A stretch of 64,000 bases of DNA from Limanda limanda. Taxonomy: Eukaryota; Chordata; Actinopteri; Pleuronectiformes; Pleuronectidae. Shown piece after piece: positions 1-14,238 of the stretch. The stretch covers positions 5,001 through 69,000 of the forward strand of contig NW_026870437.1 of NCBI RefSeq assembly GCF_963576545.1. Direction: 5' to 3'. Each line of letters opens with the position of its first letter. The first letter of the stretch is position 1. The notes below the pieces were generated by a model, which had not been told where the DNA came from, searched no databases, and was given only the letters and a program-made list of their open reading frames with translations. A program made the position numbers and the translations under genes.

Positions 1-96
1 CAACTTGAAACATGAAACTTTGATTTGATCTGCGTTCAGACACTGGTCTCCAAAATGACACCTTTACACATTAGTCACCATTATTTATAGTGAATG

Positions 97-133
<37 letters not shown>

Positions 134-860
134 ACACACACACACGCGTCTGTGCTCAGCTGCCTTAGTGGATAACTAGACTGGAGTCCCTGTGGATGAG
201 AGGAGATACATAACTCAATAAACACGAGGAGGTTTCTGACCCTGGAACAAACACATCCACAGACAGGCCTCACCTCCTCCTCCTCCCTCCTCCCTCCTCC
301 TCCTGCTCCTCCTCCTCCTCCTCCTCCTCCTCCTCCTCCTCCTCCTCCTCCTCCTCCTCCTCCTCCATGTCTTTCCTCCTTCCTCTCAGCTTCTCGCTCT
401 CTACACCAGTTACACACGTCTGTTAAACTGCTGGGGGCTTGAAAACGTCTTATCAGCTTCAAACATAAAAGCAGAGCTGGAGGAGGAGCACCCCCCCCCA
501 CCCCCCCCACCCCTCATTGAGACCCTTAACACTGGTGACGGGTTGGAATGTTCACTTATGCTAATTGTGCAGCTCTGTCTGTGTTATGATGTCGAGGCCG
601 TAGACTGTAAAACCCTGTGATGTGCAGTGGTGATCGAGGGGAGGAGCCTGCTGCTCAACCAATCGTGAGTCAGTATCAGCTGTCAATCATCCCTGTTTTT
701 TACATCATTAAATCTGATCAGAGACACAAACACTTGAACAAACCTCAGTGTGATAAAAAACACCTGAAATTATATATAATATTTAGATTATTTCTCTTCT
801 GGGCCATGACCCGTATGCTAACACGGAGGAGGCAGGGTTCAGGACCCGTACGTCTACCGG

Positions 861-873
861 CCACCAGGGGGCG
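861..873 (+). promoter_or_regulatory. CTCF-core-like motif
   Basis: CCACCAGGGGGCG matches the CTCF core consensus well. It sits in a block resembling a common fish repeat (agctgtcatgtcatc downstream), so it may be repeat-borne. Binding not shown. Confidence 0.35.
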
Positions 874-1679
874 TTGGCTTTACTCTTTGGAGCTGTCATG
901 TCATCTTGTAGATCTTAGGATGTCAGCTGTACTCTGTGAACATTCACTTGAGCGTTTATACAAAGATTTGATTTGAATGTACATTTCTTATTTGAAACAC
1001 ACATTTTTCCCCAAATTTTTTTTTTTTCAAGATTCAATGATTCAAGTTTACGAATCCTCGGGAAAAAATGCGACAAAGACAAAAACTGTTACAGAGAGCA
1101 GCTGATGAAAGATTAAACTAAACTTCCTTGTGTCAGAAAAATAATCTTGATGATCTGAACTTTGAAAGAAACAATAACAGATAAATACAAAGAAGAGAAA
1201 TAATCCGTCAGTCGTTCATCTTTAATGTCAGCAGCTTCCTTTATTTTAATATCTCTTCTAAATATCAAATTTTCCAATGTGTTAAAATTCTTTTGTTCGG
1301 CTGAGGATCCGAAACCTAAAGATATTCAGTTTCATAATCAAGATAAAGAAAAAACCACGAGAGGATGAAACTGGAGAATCTTTGAAATATAGAATGTGCT
1401 TCGAGAAATGACTCGAGTAATTAACGCATCGAAATGAGTTCATGAGTTCGTGAGGTCGGAGCTGAGGTGTGTGTGTGTGTGTGTCTATAGAAATGTTCAT
1501 TTGTCTGTCGGACTTCAGAATGATGCCATTGTGTGTTTCTGTGTGTGTTCGCTGTTCAAATGGGATGGGGGGGGACGGGGGGGGGGGGGGGGGTTCCCGA
1601 CGCCTTTCACATTCAAATCAGCTCTGATTGGCGTGACATTGTTCAGCCACCTCTGGACTACCCCCCGCCCACACTGTAT

Positions 1680-1741
<62 letters not shown>

Positions 1742-1749
1742 TACACACT

Positions 1750-1808
<59 letters not shown>
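1680..1808. repeat. (AC)n microsatellite with a central interruption
   Basis: Two (AC)n blocks separated by actgtacactgtac at about 1738-1753. A run of about 27 mostly G residues precedes it at 1566-1592. Confidence 0.93.
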
Positions 1809-1809
<1 letters not shown>

Positions 1810-3853
1810 CCAGGCTCCTGTGTTTGTTTGTGACTCGGTCATTAGTGACGGGATGTTCCTGGACAAACAGCCGCTCCCGCTCTGGGTGGCGTCCCGCCTC
1901 CTGTGGGCTCTATTAGCTCCAGCCGGGGGGGGGGGCGGTGGTCCCAGCTGTGACGGGCCTCAGTGTGACGGAGCTCCGGGGGGGGTGCACACAGACCCAC
2001 GGCCTCACATCCATCACTGCCGTCACACAACACACACCGAGGACACACACCGGAGGCGCCACTGACACTAATGTAACCATCAGTGAATTAAAGGGGTAAT
2101 AACATTAAATAAAGGTCATGTGACACAGACAGGAAGTGATGTCATCCTCTGTCTTGTTACTGATCTACGATAAGAAACAATCTGGATTAAAAACATGTCG
2201 ACTCTATTCGCCATATAAATGCAGAACAATGGCGTCAGGCCTCAGCCAATGAGACGCTTGCAATGTCAATCAATACGTGACATCATCATGTGTCACCAGC
2301 GGCCGCAGCCAACCGACGCCATTAACTCTCACGCTGCTTCTTCTTCTTATTCTCTGAGAAACCAGTAGAACAAACGTGTCGTCCTTCTTTATTCTCAACC
2401 TCTCATGCAAAAAATAACTCGACAAACAGTTTAACTTAAAACCAGAAGAGAATGAAATCTGACCAATCAGCATCAAGACAAACACACAACATTCCAAAGT
2501 GGATAGACTGTAGGGTCGGTTCTAACGTTGTCGTGGGATCGCAGTTCGTGTGAGGCTGCACTAAACCTCTATAATGTATCCCTGTTGCCACGGTTACGCC
2601 TAACATCCACACAGCTCCAGCCCCTGGAGAGGACACCGGGGTTTCTGCTCCAGGGCTCGAGGAACACACAGCTAACGTGAGGTGAAATAAATACAAATAT
2701 TCACTCGATCACTCACACAGATCGGAAGCAAATAAAGTCGTGATTGAAAATCAACTTCTAATATTACAAGAATAAATAGTTATTTTGATTAAATAACCAT
2801 GAGGGAGAACTGGAGCTCTCTGGAGTTTCTCTGCTTCTGGATGTGAAGTGTTGAACAATCAGAATGTTTGTTGGGAAACTCTGAAAGTTGAAACCATCAC
2901 GTCACAGACGACCACAAACATCTCCTCCTCCTCTGAAGACACAGTTTCTTACACAATCTTCTCAAAGTCCAGATGCTGATGAGATCAAGCATTTTGTTCT
3001 TTGTGAAAGTTGAACTGAACAAGCTGCTGCACTTTCCTCATTTTAACACAGGAGACTTTCTGATCTCCTCATATTCCAACATGAGAGTAAACTCATGACT
3101 TTATTCTTTGAATCTCCCTGAATGTCCGACAGAGATTGTTATTGTTTGAAAGTGAAACGTTTCCGTGACGACGAGCGATCACTCTCATCCACTTCTCTTC
3201 TGATAATAAATTACAGATTCTCAGCAGCTGAGCCTGATCGCTGGTCACTGCAGCGTCCGGTCAGCGGCTCAGAGCTCCTCCCTATCACCTCCTAAAGCTG
3301 AGGGCAACTTCTCTATGATATAAAAGTGTTGATGATATTGATTATAGCAGCTTTAAATGAGCAGCTGTCTTCATGAGGAGAGTAAATGGATTCTGCTGTA
3401 AACCCAGTGAGGCCTGAGGCAGGAACCAGGGGAACGTGTGTCACCATGAGCAGATCACACAGGGCTCACAATATAGAATAAATAATGTATAAGTATAGAA
3501 TAGAATATCATGTTGTTTAAATGTGAATCGCACAAATAGAACCAAGAAGAATTTACATTAGATGGAGTTCTGTCTGAGCTGCAGTGTTTCTGTGTTTCTG
3601 TGTTGTCTCCCTTCGCAGCTTTGTTCTTCTGGAAGCTTCTCACTCCAGCTGTTTCCTTCCATGCGTTGCTTTTCCTTATGATTTGCTCTTTGTGTTTTGG
3701 TGCCTCTGGGCCACCGTCCGGAGACGTGTCCTTCAAACAACCACAACTCTGTCTCCAGGTTACACTTCTCCCTGGTGGGAGATCTCCTTCCTTCTCCTCC
3801 ACTCGGCCGGAAGAACCTGACTCTCTCTCTCTATCTCCCGCTCGCCTTCATCC

Positions 3854-3981
3854 CTCCTCCTCCTGCTCCTCCTCCTCCTTATCCTCCTCCTCCTCCTCCT
3901 CCTCCTCCTCCTCCTCCTCCTCCTCCTCCTCCTCCTCCTCCTCCTCCTCCTCCTCCTCCTCCTCCTCCTCCTCCTCCTCCT
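3854..3981. repeat. (CCT)n polypyrimidine tract
   Basis: About 40 units of CCT, almost uninterrupted. Mirror-symmetric purine/pyrimidine sequence able to form triplex DNA. A similar tract is at 270-365. Confidence 0.95.
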
Positions 3982-4107
3982 CTCTCCCCCGGCCGCAGAG
4001 AACAGGAAGGAAGGTTTAAATTAAATGGAGATTTGATGCTTATCCTATTATTCAATCAGACGGTGAAAATGTCAATTTGCATTGTGTGTGTGTGTACATG
4101 AAGCCAG

Positions 4108-4173
<66 letters not shown>

Positions 4174-4378
4174 GTCCCATTCTGTCTTTCCCCCATCGCC
4201 ATGGTAACCACCTGACTCCAGCACCACACAGCAATATTTCTCTCCCCCATCCCCCACGCTGCCCCTCCTTCCTTTCTCCCATCCCCCACTCCATCCCTCC
4301 ACACCTCTCCCTCTCCATCGCTTTCTCTCCAGTGCCACTCCCTGTATCTCCTCGATTCACCTCTCCCCTCTCTCTCCC

Positions 4379-4497
<119 letters not shown>

Positions 4498-5509
4498 TCT
4501 CTTGCCGTCTGGTTTGTTGGAAGACGTTTCTTTCCTTCTCGTTAAAGCTCAGACGCACAGATCTCAGACAGACGGACAGATGGTTCACTGAAGAGACGGA
4601 ACCAGGGACTGAAGGAGGAGGAGGAAACTAAAGCAGATGGAATTATGATAATATATTGATATATTTACAGGACGAGGGTGTGAGTCACATGATCATCAGA
4701 CACGGAAGCTGCTGCTGTTCATTTTTTTTTTTGTATATCAAAAAAGCATCGATAAATGGCACCAACACAATGACCAGAAAATTGTGTCATTTCCTGTAGT
4801 TGTTGTTTGTGAAGCAGCAGCAGGTTGGTGTCACAACTCGTTCACAACAACATGTGGGGACATCCAGGCGAGGGGCGGAGCCTGTAGAGCAGCAAGGGGC
4901 GGAGCCTGTAGAGCAGCAGGAGGCCGGACATGACTTATAAAGTCTGCTGTGGAAAGATCCGTGCTCGTCTTCGTCTTCACGGCTCCTCTTCTTCATCCTG
5001 AGATCTTTGTGTTCTTCCAGTTTCACTCCTCCAGCCGCACAGTGACTCTGTCCATGTGAGAATGAACGAGTCGTGACGCAGCTCAGGAGTCAAAGGTCAC
5101 GTTTCCAGAGTTTTTAAAAGCTGAAGATTTTCTCTTTACTTCGTTAAGAGAAAGAAAAGCAGTAAATTCTCACGTTTAAGAATCAAACGTTTGGAAACAA
5201 AGATCTTTGATCGTTTCAGCTTCACGTCGTCGTCTCTTTTTACATTTGACTGGAGCAGGATGTGTGATGTGTCTTCACTGCAGGTGACACAGAGACACAG
5301 ATTAAATTGAGACTGGAATACTCCCAGTGATCACACACAACCTTTCCACATGTGACGCAGCAGCTGTGGTTGTGTGTCACTGATGATATTGTTGGTCAGA
5401 TATTCGACTGATAAAGTCTCCTCTGTGTTTGGGGTCCGGTCATGAATCGGACTCTTGTCACACGTCCACAGCCGCGGAAAACAGACACAGGTCACATATT
5501 TGGAGGAGG

Positions 5510-5558
<49 letters not shown>

Positions 5559-8449
5559 TGTGTGTGTTCGCTCAAACATGTGTGTTCACTGTATGTGTTA
5601 AAGCCACTGAAGTAAGATTAGCTGTTTCAGAGGAGATTAAAGCCCCAAACACAGAGGGGCTGTAAAAACCCTCCTACAGTCCCTAATCCTAGCTAATGGA
5701 CCCCCCCCCCCCCAAACACACACACACACACAAACACACACACAAACACACACACCCACAGAGGTAGAGGAGGGTTGAAGGAGGGAGAAGACACAACAAG
5801 AAAAACTGAGCGAAGACAAGAATAAGAAGAGGAAGAAGAGGAAGAAGAGGAAGAGGGGCATTCCTCCCATTTCCCGAGACAAAGGCCTCATTCTGCTGAG
5901 GAGAAATGGAAAAACAAGAGCGGAAGAAAAGAGAGAGAGAGGAAGGCAGAGTTGGAGCAGGGAGGAAAGAGAGTGGGGGCGTGAGAGAGATGGATGAAGA
6001 TGAGAAGATGAGAGGAAACAGAGGAGCGGAGAACGAGCAGGAGTCAGATTCATCTCGTTTTCTGACCCACGCAAACCTCAGTGTGAACTCTCACTGACTC
6101 CATGGACCTCAGGCCACAAACTGTGGTATGAACCCAGCAAGTCGGGGGGGCCAGTGTGTCGGGGGGGCCAGCGAGTCGGGGGGGCTCTCCAGCTGCAGAC
6201 ACACAGACTGAGAGCTCGAAGGTTCAGACACGGAACAGAAACTGAAGCTGAACTTCTTCTTAACAGGAGCTGCAGATCCTGCTCCAATCAAACTGAAACT
6301 AGAACTTCACTGTCTAGATTCAATAACAAGTTTAGGATTTTATTTATATCTGCACCAAATCAAGCACACTCATGTATAAGAATCCTCAAAGTATGACAAC
6401 CAATCTCCAATGTTGAAGAAAGTGAAAGACTCCTGGATCAGCTCCACAGCTCTCAGATCTACTGATCCTTCCACCAAGTTCACTGGAATCTGCTCAGAAG
6501 TTAGTGTTGCATCCTGGGAACAAACCACATCTCCTCCTCGGTGAAGCCAATAAACCACCACAAGCGTTTCAACATTCGATCTGGATCAGTCGTCCCAGTC
6601 GAACCCGTAACTCTGGTTTATCTCCTGCTCTCCCTCAGTACAAGTCGGATATGGACTAAAGTAAATCTCAGGAGTCTAGGGGACCAAGATGAGCATCTTC
6701 AGGTCTGTGGAGAACAATCAAACCCTGTTAGAGCAGATGAATGGATTCAGAGAGTGAAACGCTGGAGTGCTTTTAGTTTGAAAAGGCTCCAGGAAGTGTT
6801 TGTGACACAGACAGATAAACATCGTGGATCTCAGCAGAATAAACAGAGAAAACGATCGTTCACCGGAGTTTTAATGTTTATCTGATGAATTTAGGTCACA
6901 AACACAAATGGTTGTTAAACTTTCTGTAGGCGTTTCAAAATAAAAGCACTCCAGCGTTTCTATTGACCAAATCCATTCTATTGTTTAGAAAGCTTTTTGT
7001 ATTGTGAAATATTTTCAGGAGCTGGAGATGAACGGCTTCACACTGTGAAGTACTTTATTTATTTGAGTTCACAGGACGACTTTCACACAATGGAACAGTC
7101 AGATGTGTAACTGTAATCCATGCAAATCTGATATGTAAACACATTGTGCTGCAGCAGCAGAAATCTGCACAACACATTGTTGAACTGAGGCATTGAATAG
7201 ATAAAGTTACATAACTGCATTTCTTTGTGTATATTTATGCTCGTACATTCAGCTGTTAACAGAAATTACAAAACTAATAAGTCTGACTCTCAGTGTGTTT
7301 TCTGGACGATATCAAACTGGAAGATCTCGGCTGACGTTTGGAATTAAACAGTGATCTTCTTTTTGCATCTGAAAGTCAAAGCCTCTGTTTGTGGTCAAAT
7401 TATATTTCATCGTATGAAGTGAGAACTTATGTTTGTTAAGTTTTATGTATTTATTTGGCAAAATTTGGAGAAAAGCCCATCAGATTGTATTTTCTATTTG
7501 TGTGACTTTGTTTGTCTCACACAAGCTTCATGTTCGTCTCCTGCAGAACAAACATGTTGCATCACTTCCCAGCTCGAGGAGCTTTCAACCAAAGTGAGGA
7601 CACCGCAGCCGGAGACCTGGAAGAAAGTTCTAAGTGCTGCATCTGTTCAGTGAGAGCAGGAGATCAGGTAGAAGTGCAGTAAGTGCTGGAGAGAGAGGAG
7701 CTGATCTCAGAGCAGATGAGGGAGCGACGCCCCGGCTCTGAGAACATCTGGCTGCTGACCATCAGGAAGCGTGGTGAGAAGAACCTGTCTCATGGAAACG
7801 TGATGTGACCTGACCCAGAGGAACGTAGTGGACGTGAAGGACCAGAAGCTCGTGTGATTGAGTTCTGGCTGCAACGATTAGTGGCTTGAATTGGATTAGT
7901 GTTCATCAGCGGAGGTGGAGGAGCAGCGGAGGACATGTGACCTTCGAGCTCCACCTCGTTCTGGACCTTCTCCATCGTCACTGAGGAGAGAACCACGGTC
8001 TCTGAGGTCGAGTTCACGTTGTATAAAGTTATCACATCGTCTGATGTTCAGAGAGACGTCTCCTGGGACCTGGAGTCCAGCTCAGAGTCGTGGAGACGTT
8101 TCAAACATCTGTGTTTGTTTAACAACGTTTCTGAAGGAAAAAGATTTTTATTGATTGAGATTCTTGTTTATTTCTTTGTTAATTCAATGAGCCAAGAAGA
8201 TCTCAACAAAAGGGACAATGGAAGAAAAACTCCTCGTCCACCAGGTGAAGCTCAACTCGCCCTCCTCCTCTCCCTCCTCCTCCTCCCCCCTCCTCCTCTT
8301 CCTCTCTCATCCTGTTCCCAGTCCATCTTTTATTTCATCCCCCCCCTCATCCTCTCTTTTTCTGCCCTTTTTGGACTCATTCTCCACTGGGGTAAAATCC
8401 TCTCCCCCTCCCACTCTGATAAACCTCTCAGCTCGTCTTTCACTCAATA

Positions 8450-8565
8450 ATATTTCCTCCTCCTCCTGCTCCTCCTCCTCCTCCTCCTCCTCCTCCTCCT
8501 CCTCCTCCTCCTCCTCCTCCTCCTCCTCCTCCTCCTCCTCCTCCTCCTCCTCCTCCTTCTCCTCT

Positions 8566-8597
<32 letters not shown>

Positions 8598-8622
8598 CTC
8601 CTCCTTCTCCTCCTCCTCTCAG
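8450..8622. repeat. (CTC)n polypyrimidine tract followed by (GT)n
   Basis: About 50 CTC units, decaying to CTT interruptions at the right end. A (GT)n tract with GTCT interruptions follows at 8692-8820. Confidence 0.95.
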
Positions 8623-8689
8623 GTTCTGGCCTACTTTAAGGGAGTCAACTGCCAAAGCAACCAAAAGAGGAAATGCCACAGTAAACCAA

Positions 8690-8781
<92 letters not shown>

Positions 8782-9524
8782 TGTGTGTCTGTGTGTGTCT
8801 TTGTGTCTCTGTGTGTGTTAAAAGACGTTGCTCAGAGTGAAAAGAGGAATTCCAGTGTGAACAAACAGAAACCTGGTGAAAGTGAAGGAGTAACAGAGAG
8901 AGAGTGGATCCTCGGAGTGGATCTGCATTAATGTGAAGCATTAAGCTGCAACTCGCGATCAATTCATCAATCGGTCGATGATCGTTTCCGTCTCTGATGG
9001 AAAGACGATAAACATTCAGTGATCCAATGCTTCTCTTCACTGAAACTGAATTTCTCTGGATTCTGGAGGAAGACGAGTCCAATGAAACGGATTCAGATCC
9101 TTTCAAAGCTTTTGGAACCAACTGATAAGAACAGTCTGCAGATGCTCATGGATGTTTCCAGAACCCTGGAGCTGACAGGCTCTAACACCACAACACAACA
9201 TCACGCTCCAGTGCACGTCCACTGTCCTGACTCCAACTCCACAGCCTGCAGACAGGGGGGGGGCGGGGGGGGAGGTCAGGCCGGGATGCACCAGTCCCTG
9301 CTGGTCGGACTGGAACCCGACAGATGTGCGGCTCAGAGCTTTACCATGAAAGGAAGCAGCTGTGAATAATTTACCACTGTAATGTTTTACAGTGCATCAT
9401 TTCATTCAATATTCATAAAAGTGCGTCGCTGCACTCGACACGTCGGTGTGAAGCTGGACAGTAGGGGAGGTGGAGTTGGTCTGAACATGCAAAGCATCAT
9501 GGGTTTCATGTGTTCAGGAATCAG

Positions 9525-9581
<57 letters not shown>

Positions 9582-9673
9582 ATATGCCAATTCACACCCT
9601 GATCAGCCAGTTGTTTATCGTCTTATGTAAGATCCTCACCCCCCCGGTTCACAGCAAGTGTACAGCCCACTGA

Positions 9674-9751
9674 CACACACACATACACACATACACACAC
9701 AGACACACACACACACATACACACACATACATACACACACATACACACACA

Positions 9752-9790
<39 letters not shown>

Positions 9791-9867
9791 ACACACACAC
9801 ACATACACACACACACACACACAGACACACACACACACACAGACACACACACACACATACACACACA

Positions 9868-9956
<89 letters not shown>

Positions 9957-9990
9957 ACATACACACACACACACACACATACACACACAG

Positions 9991-10022
<32 letters not shown>

Positions 10023-10061
10023 ACACACACACACAGACACACACACACACATACACACACA

Positions 10062-10131
<70 letters not shown>
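9674..10131. repeat. Compound (AC)n microsatellite, about 458 bp
   Basis: (AC)n interrupted at irregular intervals by AG and AT dinucleotides (acacag, acacat), followed at 10233-10307 by (CT)n. It is the longest microsatellite in the window. Alternating purine-pyrimidine sequence of this length can adopt Z-DNA. Confidence 0.95.
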
Positions 10132-10133
<2 letters not shown>

Positions 10134-10231
10134 GTGATATGCTTTTGTTTTCCTACCTCTGCAGGTTGCTTCTCTCCGTCCTCTCTTCTCTTCCTTCGTC
10201 TCTTCTCCTCCTCTGACTCTATTTTATTTTC

Positions 10232-10309
<78 letters not shown>

Positions 10310-11882
10310 CTGAATCGTGTCTTTCCTCTTCTCTCTTCTTCTCTCTTGCTCTGATGCTGCAGTGGCACATTAAACACACCCTTCTGAGCTCTGCCTGTTC
10401 TCCCTCCCACCTTGGCCTCCCCGCTGCTCTCTGATTGGCTGCATCACAGAGATGACATCAGTCTCTCTCTCTTTCTCTCTCTCCCTCCCTCTCCCCCCCC
10501 TCTCTCTGTATTCCCCTGGTACCTCCTGCCCCTCCCTTCTCCTTTACCTCCATGCCTCCCCCCTCCTCCTCTATTTTTACCTCTCCATCGCTCTGTTTTT
10601 CCTCTCCTCTGGTTTTCTTCTCATATCGGCTCATTTGGTTAAAACGTCTTCAGCAAATAAAATAAATGAGTAATTATCACACGTCTGATTTGCTGAGTTC
10701 AGGAAGCAGCTGGTGAATTTCTTCAGTTACAGTTTGTTTTTTTGCATTGTTTATTATGTTCTAATTAAAGTTTCTGTAAATTTATTGAATGAATCGTATC
10801 AGCAGTTACTCTAAATTCTTTTTTTCTGGCGTCACAATGATGTAAATCACATCTCGACAGCATCATATGTCAACAGTAACAGGAACGTACTCAAATTTTA
10901 TATTAATGTGCTTCGATACACTAACAACACAATACTGTGTATGTTAGGAAACTCCATGTGGTGTCAAGTCAAAGCAGAAAACTCTCCATGATGGAATCAC
11001 CAGTTACAGCAGGTGAACAGATAGAGACTCGTCCTGCGCTCAGGATAAAACTCTGATGATATTTACTTGATATAAAAATGTTGCATCTACGTCTCTGAGG
11101 TGAAGCTCATGAGTTAGTTTAGTAAAATACACTTGATGAAATCAGAGAGCGTTCAAATCTCATCTCTGTGCAAACTTTAAAAAACACAAGAGGAATCATC
11201 ACATTCAAAAACCCCATCAAATAAATTCAGATGAAACAACCATGAGTTTATTATCAAGAGGTTTATTCTTATTTATTTTTATTAACCTTAGAGAGAAACT
11301 CAACACTTATAGACACGTCGCTGCTGATTGGACGACACCAGGAGCCTGAAGCTGCTAAAGTTCGACACGTTTCACACCCTGAATGAAACTTTGATCAGGA
11401 AACATCAGGAGCTCGACTCGGGCGAATTAATCATCAGCTTCTGTGCTGAAGATCATGATGGAGATATTTCAATTCAAGATGTTTAACGACACAACGTCAC
11501 AGAGCTGCTGATAATAACTGTGATACATTAGTCAGAGTCAGAGACACATAAGTAAATTAAGTGAACAGAGACAGAAGATGAACTAATAATAAAAACATGT
11601 AAATATATCTGAGGACTGAAGCTGCGAAGCTGAAATAAAATAAATCCAGTCGTGCAGCCTTCAGACAGAAACCAGCTTATTTCCTGTATCGCCCACTCCT
11701 TCATCTTCATCTTCATCTTCATCTTCATCTTCTCGTGTCCTTCTACTCAGCAAATTGAGTTTCCTCAGAGACAGAGAGCAGCTCCATTATCTCCTCCTCA
11801 GGTTGTCTCTCCTCCTCCTCCTCCTCATTACATACCTCCCCTCCAACTCATGTCCTCCCTCACTTGAAGCTTAATTCACTTA

Positions 11883-11885
<3 letters not shown>

Positions 11886-11947
<62 letters not shown>

Positions 11948-12120
11948 TGTGTGTGTGTGTGAGTGTTTTAGTGATCAATACAGCAGATCTCTCCTCTCTC
12001 ATGTCCTTGTCTCATGTCTGGCATCGTCTAGGACATGTCATCAAGCAAACACACACACACACTTACACGAAAAAACACACACATACACACACTTACACAA
12101 AAACACACACACACACACAC
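11886..12120. repeat. Opposed (GT)n and (AC)n tracts
   Basis: (GT)n at 11886-11960 and (AC)n at 12048-12120 are separated by about 90 bp of unique sequence. The two tracts are complementary, so they could pair as a long imperfect hairpin in single-stranded DNA or RNA. Confidence 0.9.
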
Positions 12121-14118
12121 GCTCTCTCTCTCTCTCTTGCGCTCTCTCCTATATATATGAAGATTACTGTAAGTGTGACTCAGCCTCTCTGACTGGAATA
12201 TAGAACAGCAAGGAACTGCAGCAAACAGACACAGACACACACACCAGAAGCACACACACACAAAGACACACACACACACTTGTGGATTAAAGATGACCTG
12301 TCGTCTCTTTCATCTTCAGAGAGGAAGGACAAAGGAAGAGCAGACAGGAGGAGGTGGAGAGCGCTTCATGGAGACAGATGTGCAGAAGCAAGGAGAAGAT
12401 GTATCAGGGTTCACACTTTTATGTAATTACACATCAATAAATCCTCTGAGGCAATTAGACCCATTAGGCTTATGAGTTCTCCTGTGTCCACCATGTCCAA
12501 CATGTCGCCTGCTTTCACTGAACCTGCAGCTTCTGAACCACTTCCAGCAAACGTGCATCATTTAACTCTAAAAAAAGGTGTTTTTAATCTAAATATCCGA
12601 ACTATCCCTTTAAACTTTAGGCAGAACGTTTGTCTCCTGATCACGAAACTGTCCCAAAGTCTTCAGCTCCAGCACATTCATGATCTATCTGTATATTCCA
12701 GGAATCTGTGTCTCATATCTGGAGAACATTCATTTGATCAGCTTCTCTCCGTTTCAGGGAAACTTTTGTCTCGTAAACGTGTCGATGGCTGAAACTCTGT
12801 CACCTGCAGGAAACCAACTTAATGTGTGTTGCATCTCGATGCTGCACTTAGACAAAGTGTTCAGTGTCAATCAATGCGGAACAACATTCAATAACTGTTG
12901 AGGTTGTTCAATATAAACCAAAGTGGTTGTTCAACACACACACGACAAGCCGATCATCTCATGCTGCTAATTCTGAGCTGAGGATGTGAACACGCACCCA
13001 GAGCATCGACTCTTTACAGGAAACAGGAAGTTGATGCAGAGGAGAAAAGTCTCTGACTGCAGAGGACCTGTCCTGGTGCTTCACTGTGTGTGTCCCTGCA
13101 TGTCCACAGAGGATTTCTGAGGGGAATCAATACACAATATCAGCAGGAGAGCTTTTCTCTTCACTGTCTCTGATGAACCGATGAGCTGATCTGCAGGAAA
13201 CACAGAATCACATCATCACATTTAGAGCAGCTCTCAGCCTCCACTCCTTTTCTCTGTTACTGATGATCCTCACTGAGCATCACTGTGGCGCTGTCTCCGC
13301 CCGGAGCATTTCCTGTGAACTGCAGGTCGCTCTGCATGCTGGGAGATCTGCTCTGATGTGAGTCCAATGTAAACAAGGTGAAAATGATCAGTGACTGACA
13401 TTATAAATACTAAAGAGACAGGAAGAGTTAAAAAAGCTCGAAATAGAAGGTAATAAACCACTATAAATCCATACTCTCCAACTAAAGTTATAGAATACAC
13501 TTAAGGAACTGAAATATAATAGAAGAATAATCGTAGATGCTGAAGATTCATGAAGCTTCACATTCAGCTGAATACAGGAGTCACCAGTTATTACACACGA
13601 GTCACACTTTACTTCATTCAAGTGAAAACACTTCAGAACCTTTATTTGATCTGAAAACTTTACTTCCACATGAGGAACTAAAGTATTTATCACTTCACAG
13701 CCTCTGCTACACACTGCCACCTGCTGGTACAGTTACCACATTTCAATAACCTGGCATTTAAGTACTACATATCGTTTCAAAAACCATTTAAGTCATGTCA
13801 TATTTTATACATTCTAAAGTAATATCTCTCTATTAATATATGTTTTTTTTTAATTTAATGTACCACTGCAGACAGTTCTGGTGATTTTCTATTTCAGAGA
13901 GAAACAATAATATACAATCACACATTCAGTCCATCAAGCTCCATGTGTTGGACTGTGGGAGGAAACTACAAAACACACTTATAATATAAATTATATTAAT
14001 CTAAAATAAGAAAAAAGTCCCGTTCACACAAACAGACTTTTGTCTTCATGTGCTTCAGATTATCCTCAGCAGCTTCCTGTCGACCAATGAGAGAGGAGAC
14101 GCTGAAGTGACAGATTAT

Positions 14119-14238
14119 CTACTGAAGGACGGAATAGACGACATCCTCCTCACCAGGGGGGGCGCTGTTGGCAGAGCCAGTGGCCCGGTTGGAAATATTC
14201 ACCTGAGCGTAGGTGAGTGAAGCTGAGCTGTCGTCAGC
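14119..14238 (-). CDS. Gene A last exon: ITIM-bearing C-terminal tail
   Basis: Acceptor ttttttcag is followed by 39 codons and TAG, in phase 0. The peptide begins ADDSSASLTYAQVNIS and ends EEDVVYSVLQ. LTYAQV and VVYSVL both fit the ITIM consensus (I/V/L/S)xYxx(I/L/V), 25 residues apart. This is the intact reference state; the matching exons of genes B and C are 122 nt long to the equivalent TAG and stop after ADDSSG. A possible poly(A) signal, AATAAA on this strand, lies about 475 nt downstream at 13641-13646. Confidence 0.82.
   Translation of the reverse strand, partial: ADDSSASLTYAQVNISNRATGSANSAPPGEEDVVYSVLQ

Noticed and set aside
3600..4101. Poly-Ser and poly-Pro open frames
   Set aside because: Simple translation of (CCT)n in two frames, with no supported exon around it.
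6370..6885. Pair of opposing open frames of 63 and 114 codons
   Set aside because: No domain, splice signals or repeat family recognised; lengths are within chance expectation.
7683..7771. Exon-like stretch (EREELISEQMRERRPGSE) followed by a gtgaga donor
   Set aside because: Plausible amino acids for about 30 codons, but an in-frame TAA lies directly upstream, no acceptor fits and no neighbouring exon was found.
8218..8931. 237-codon Ser-rich open frame
   Set aside because: It spans a (CTC)n tract and then a (GT)n tract; the frame is open only because these repeats lack stops.
9623..10137. Long open frames of alternating Cys-Val or His-Thr, up to 169 codons
   Set aside because: They are translations of the (AC)n/(GT)n microsatellite in every frame; no start context, splice sites or conserved domain.
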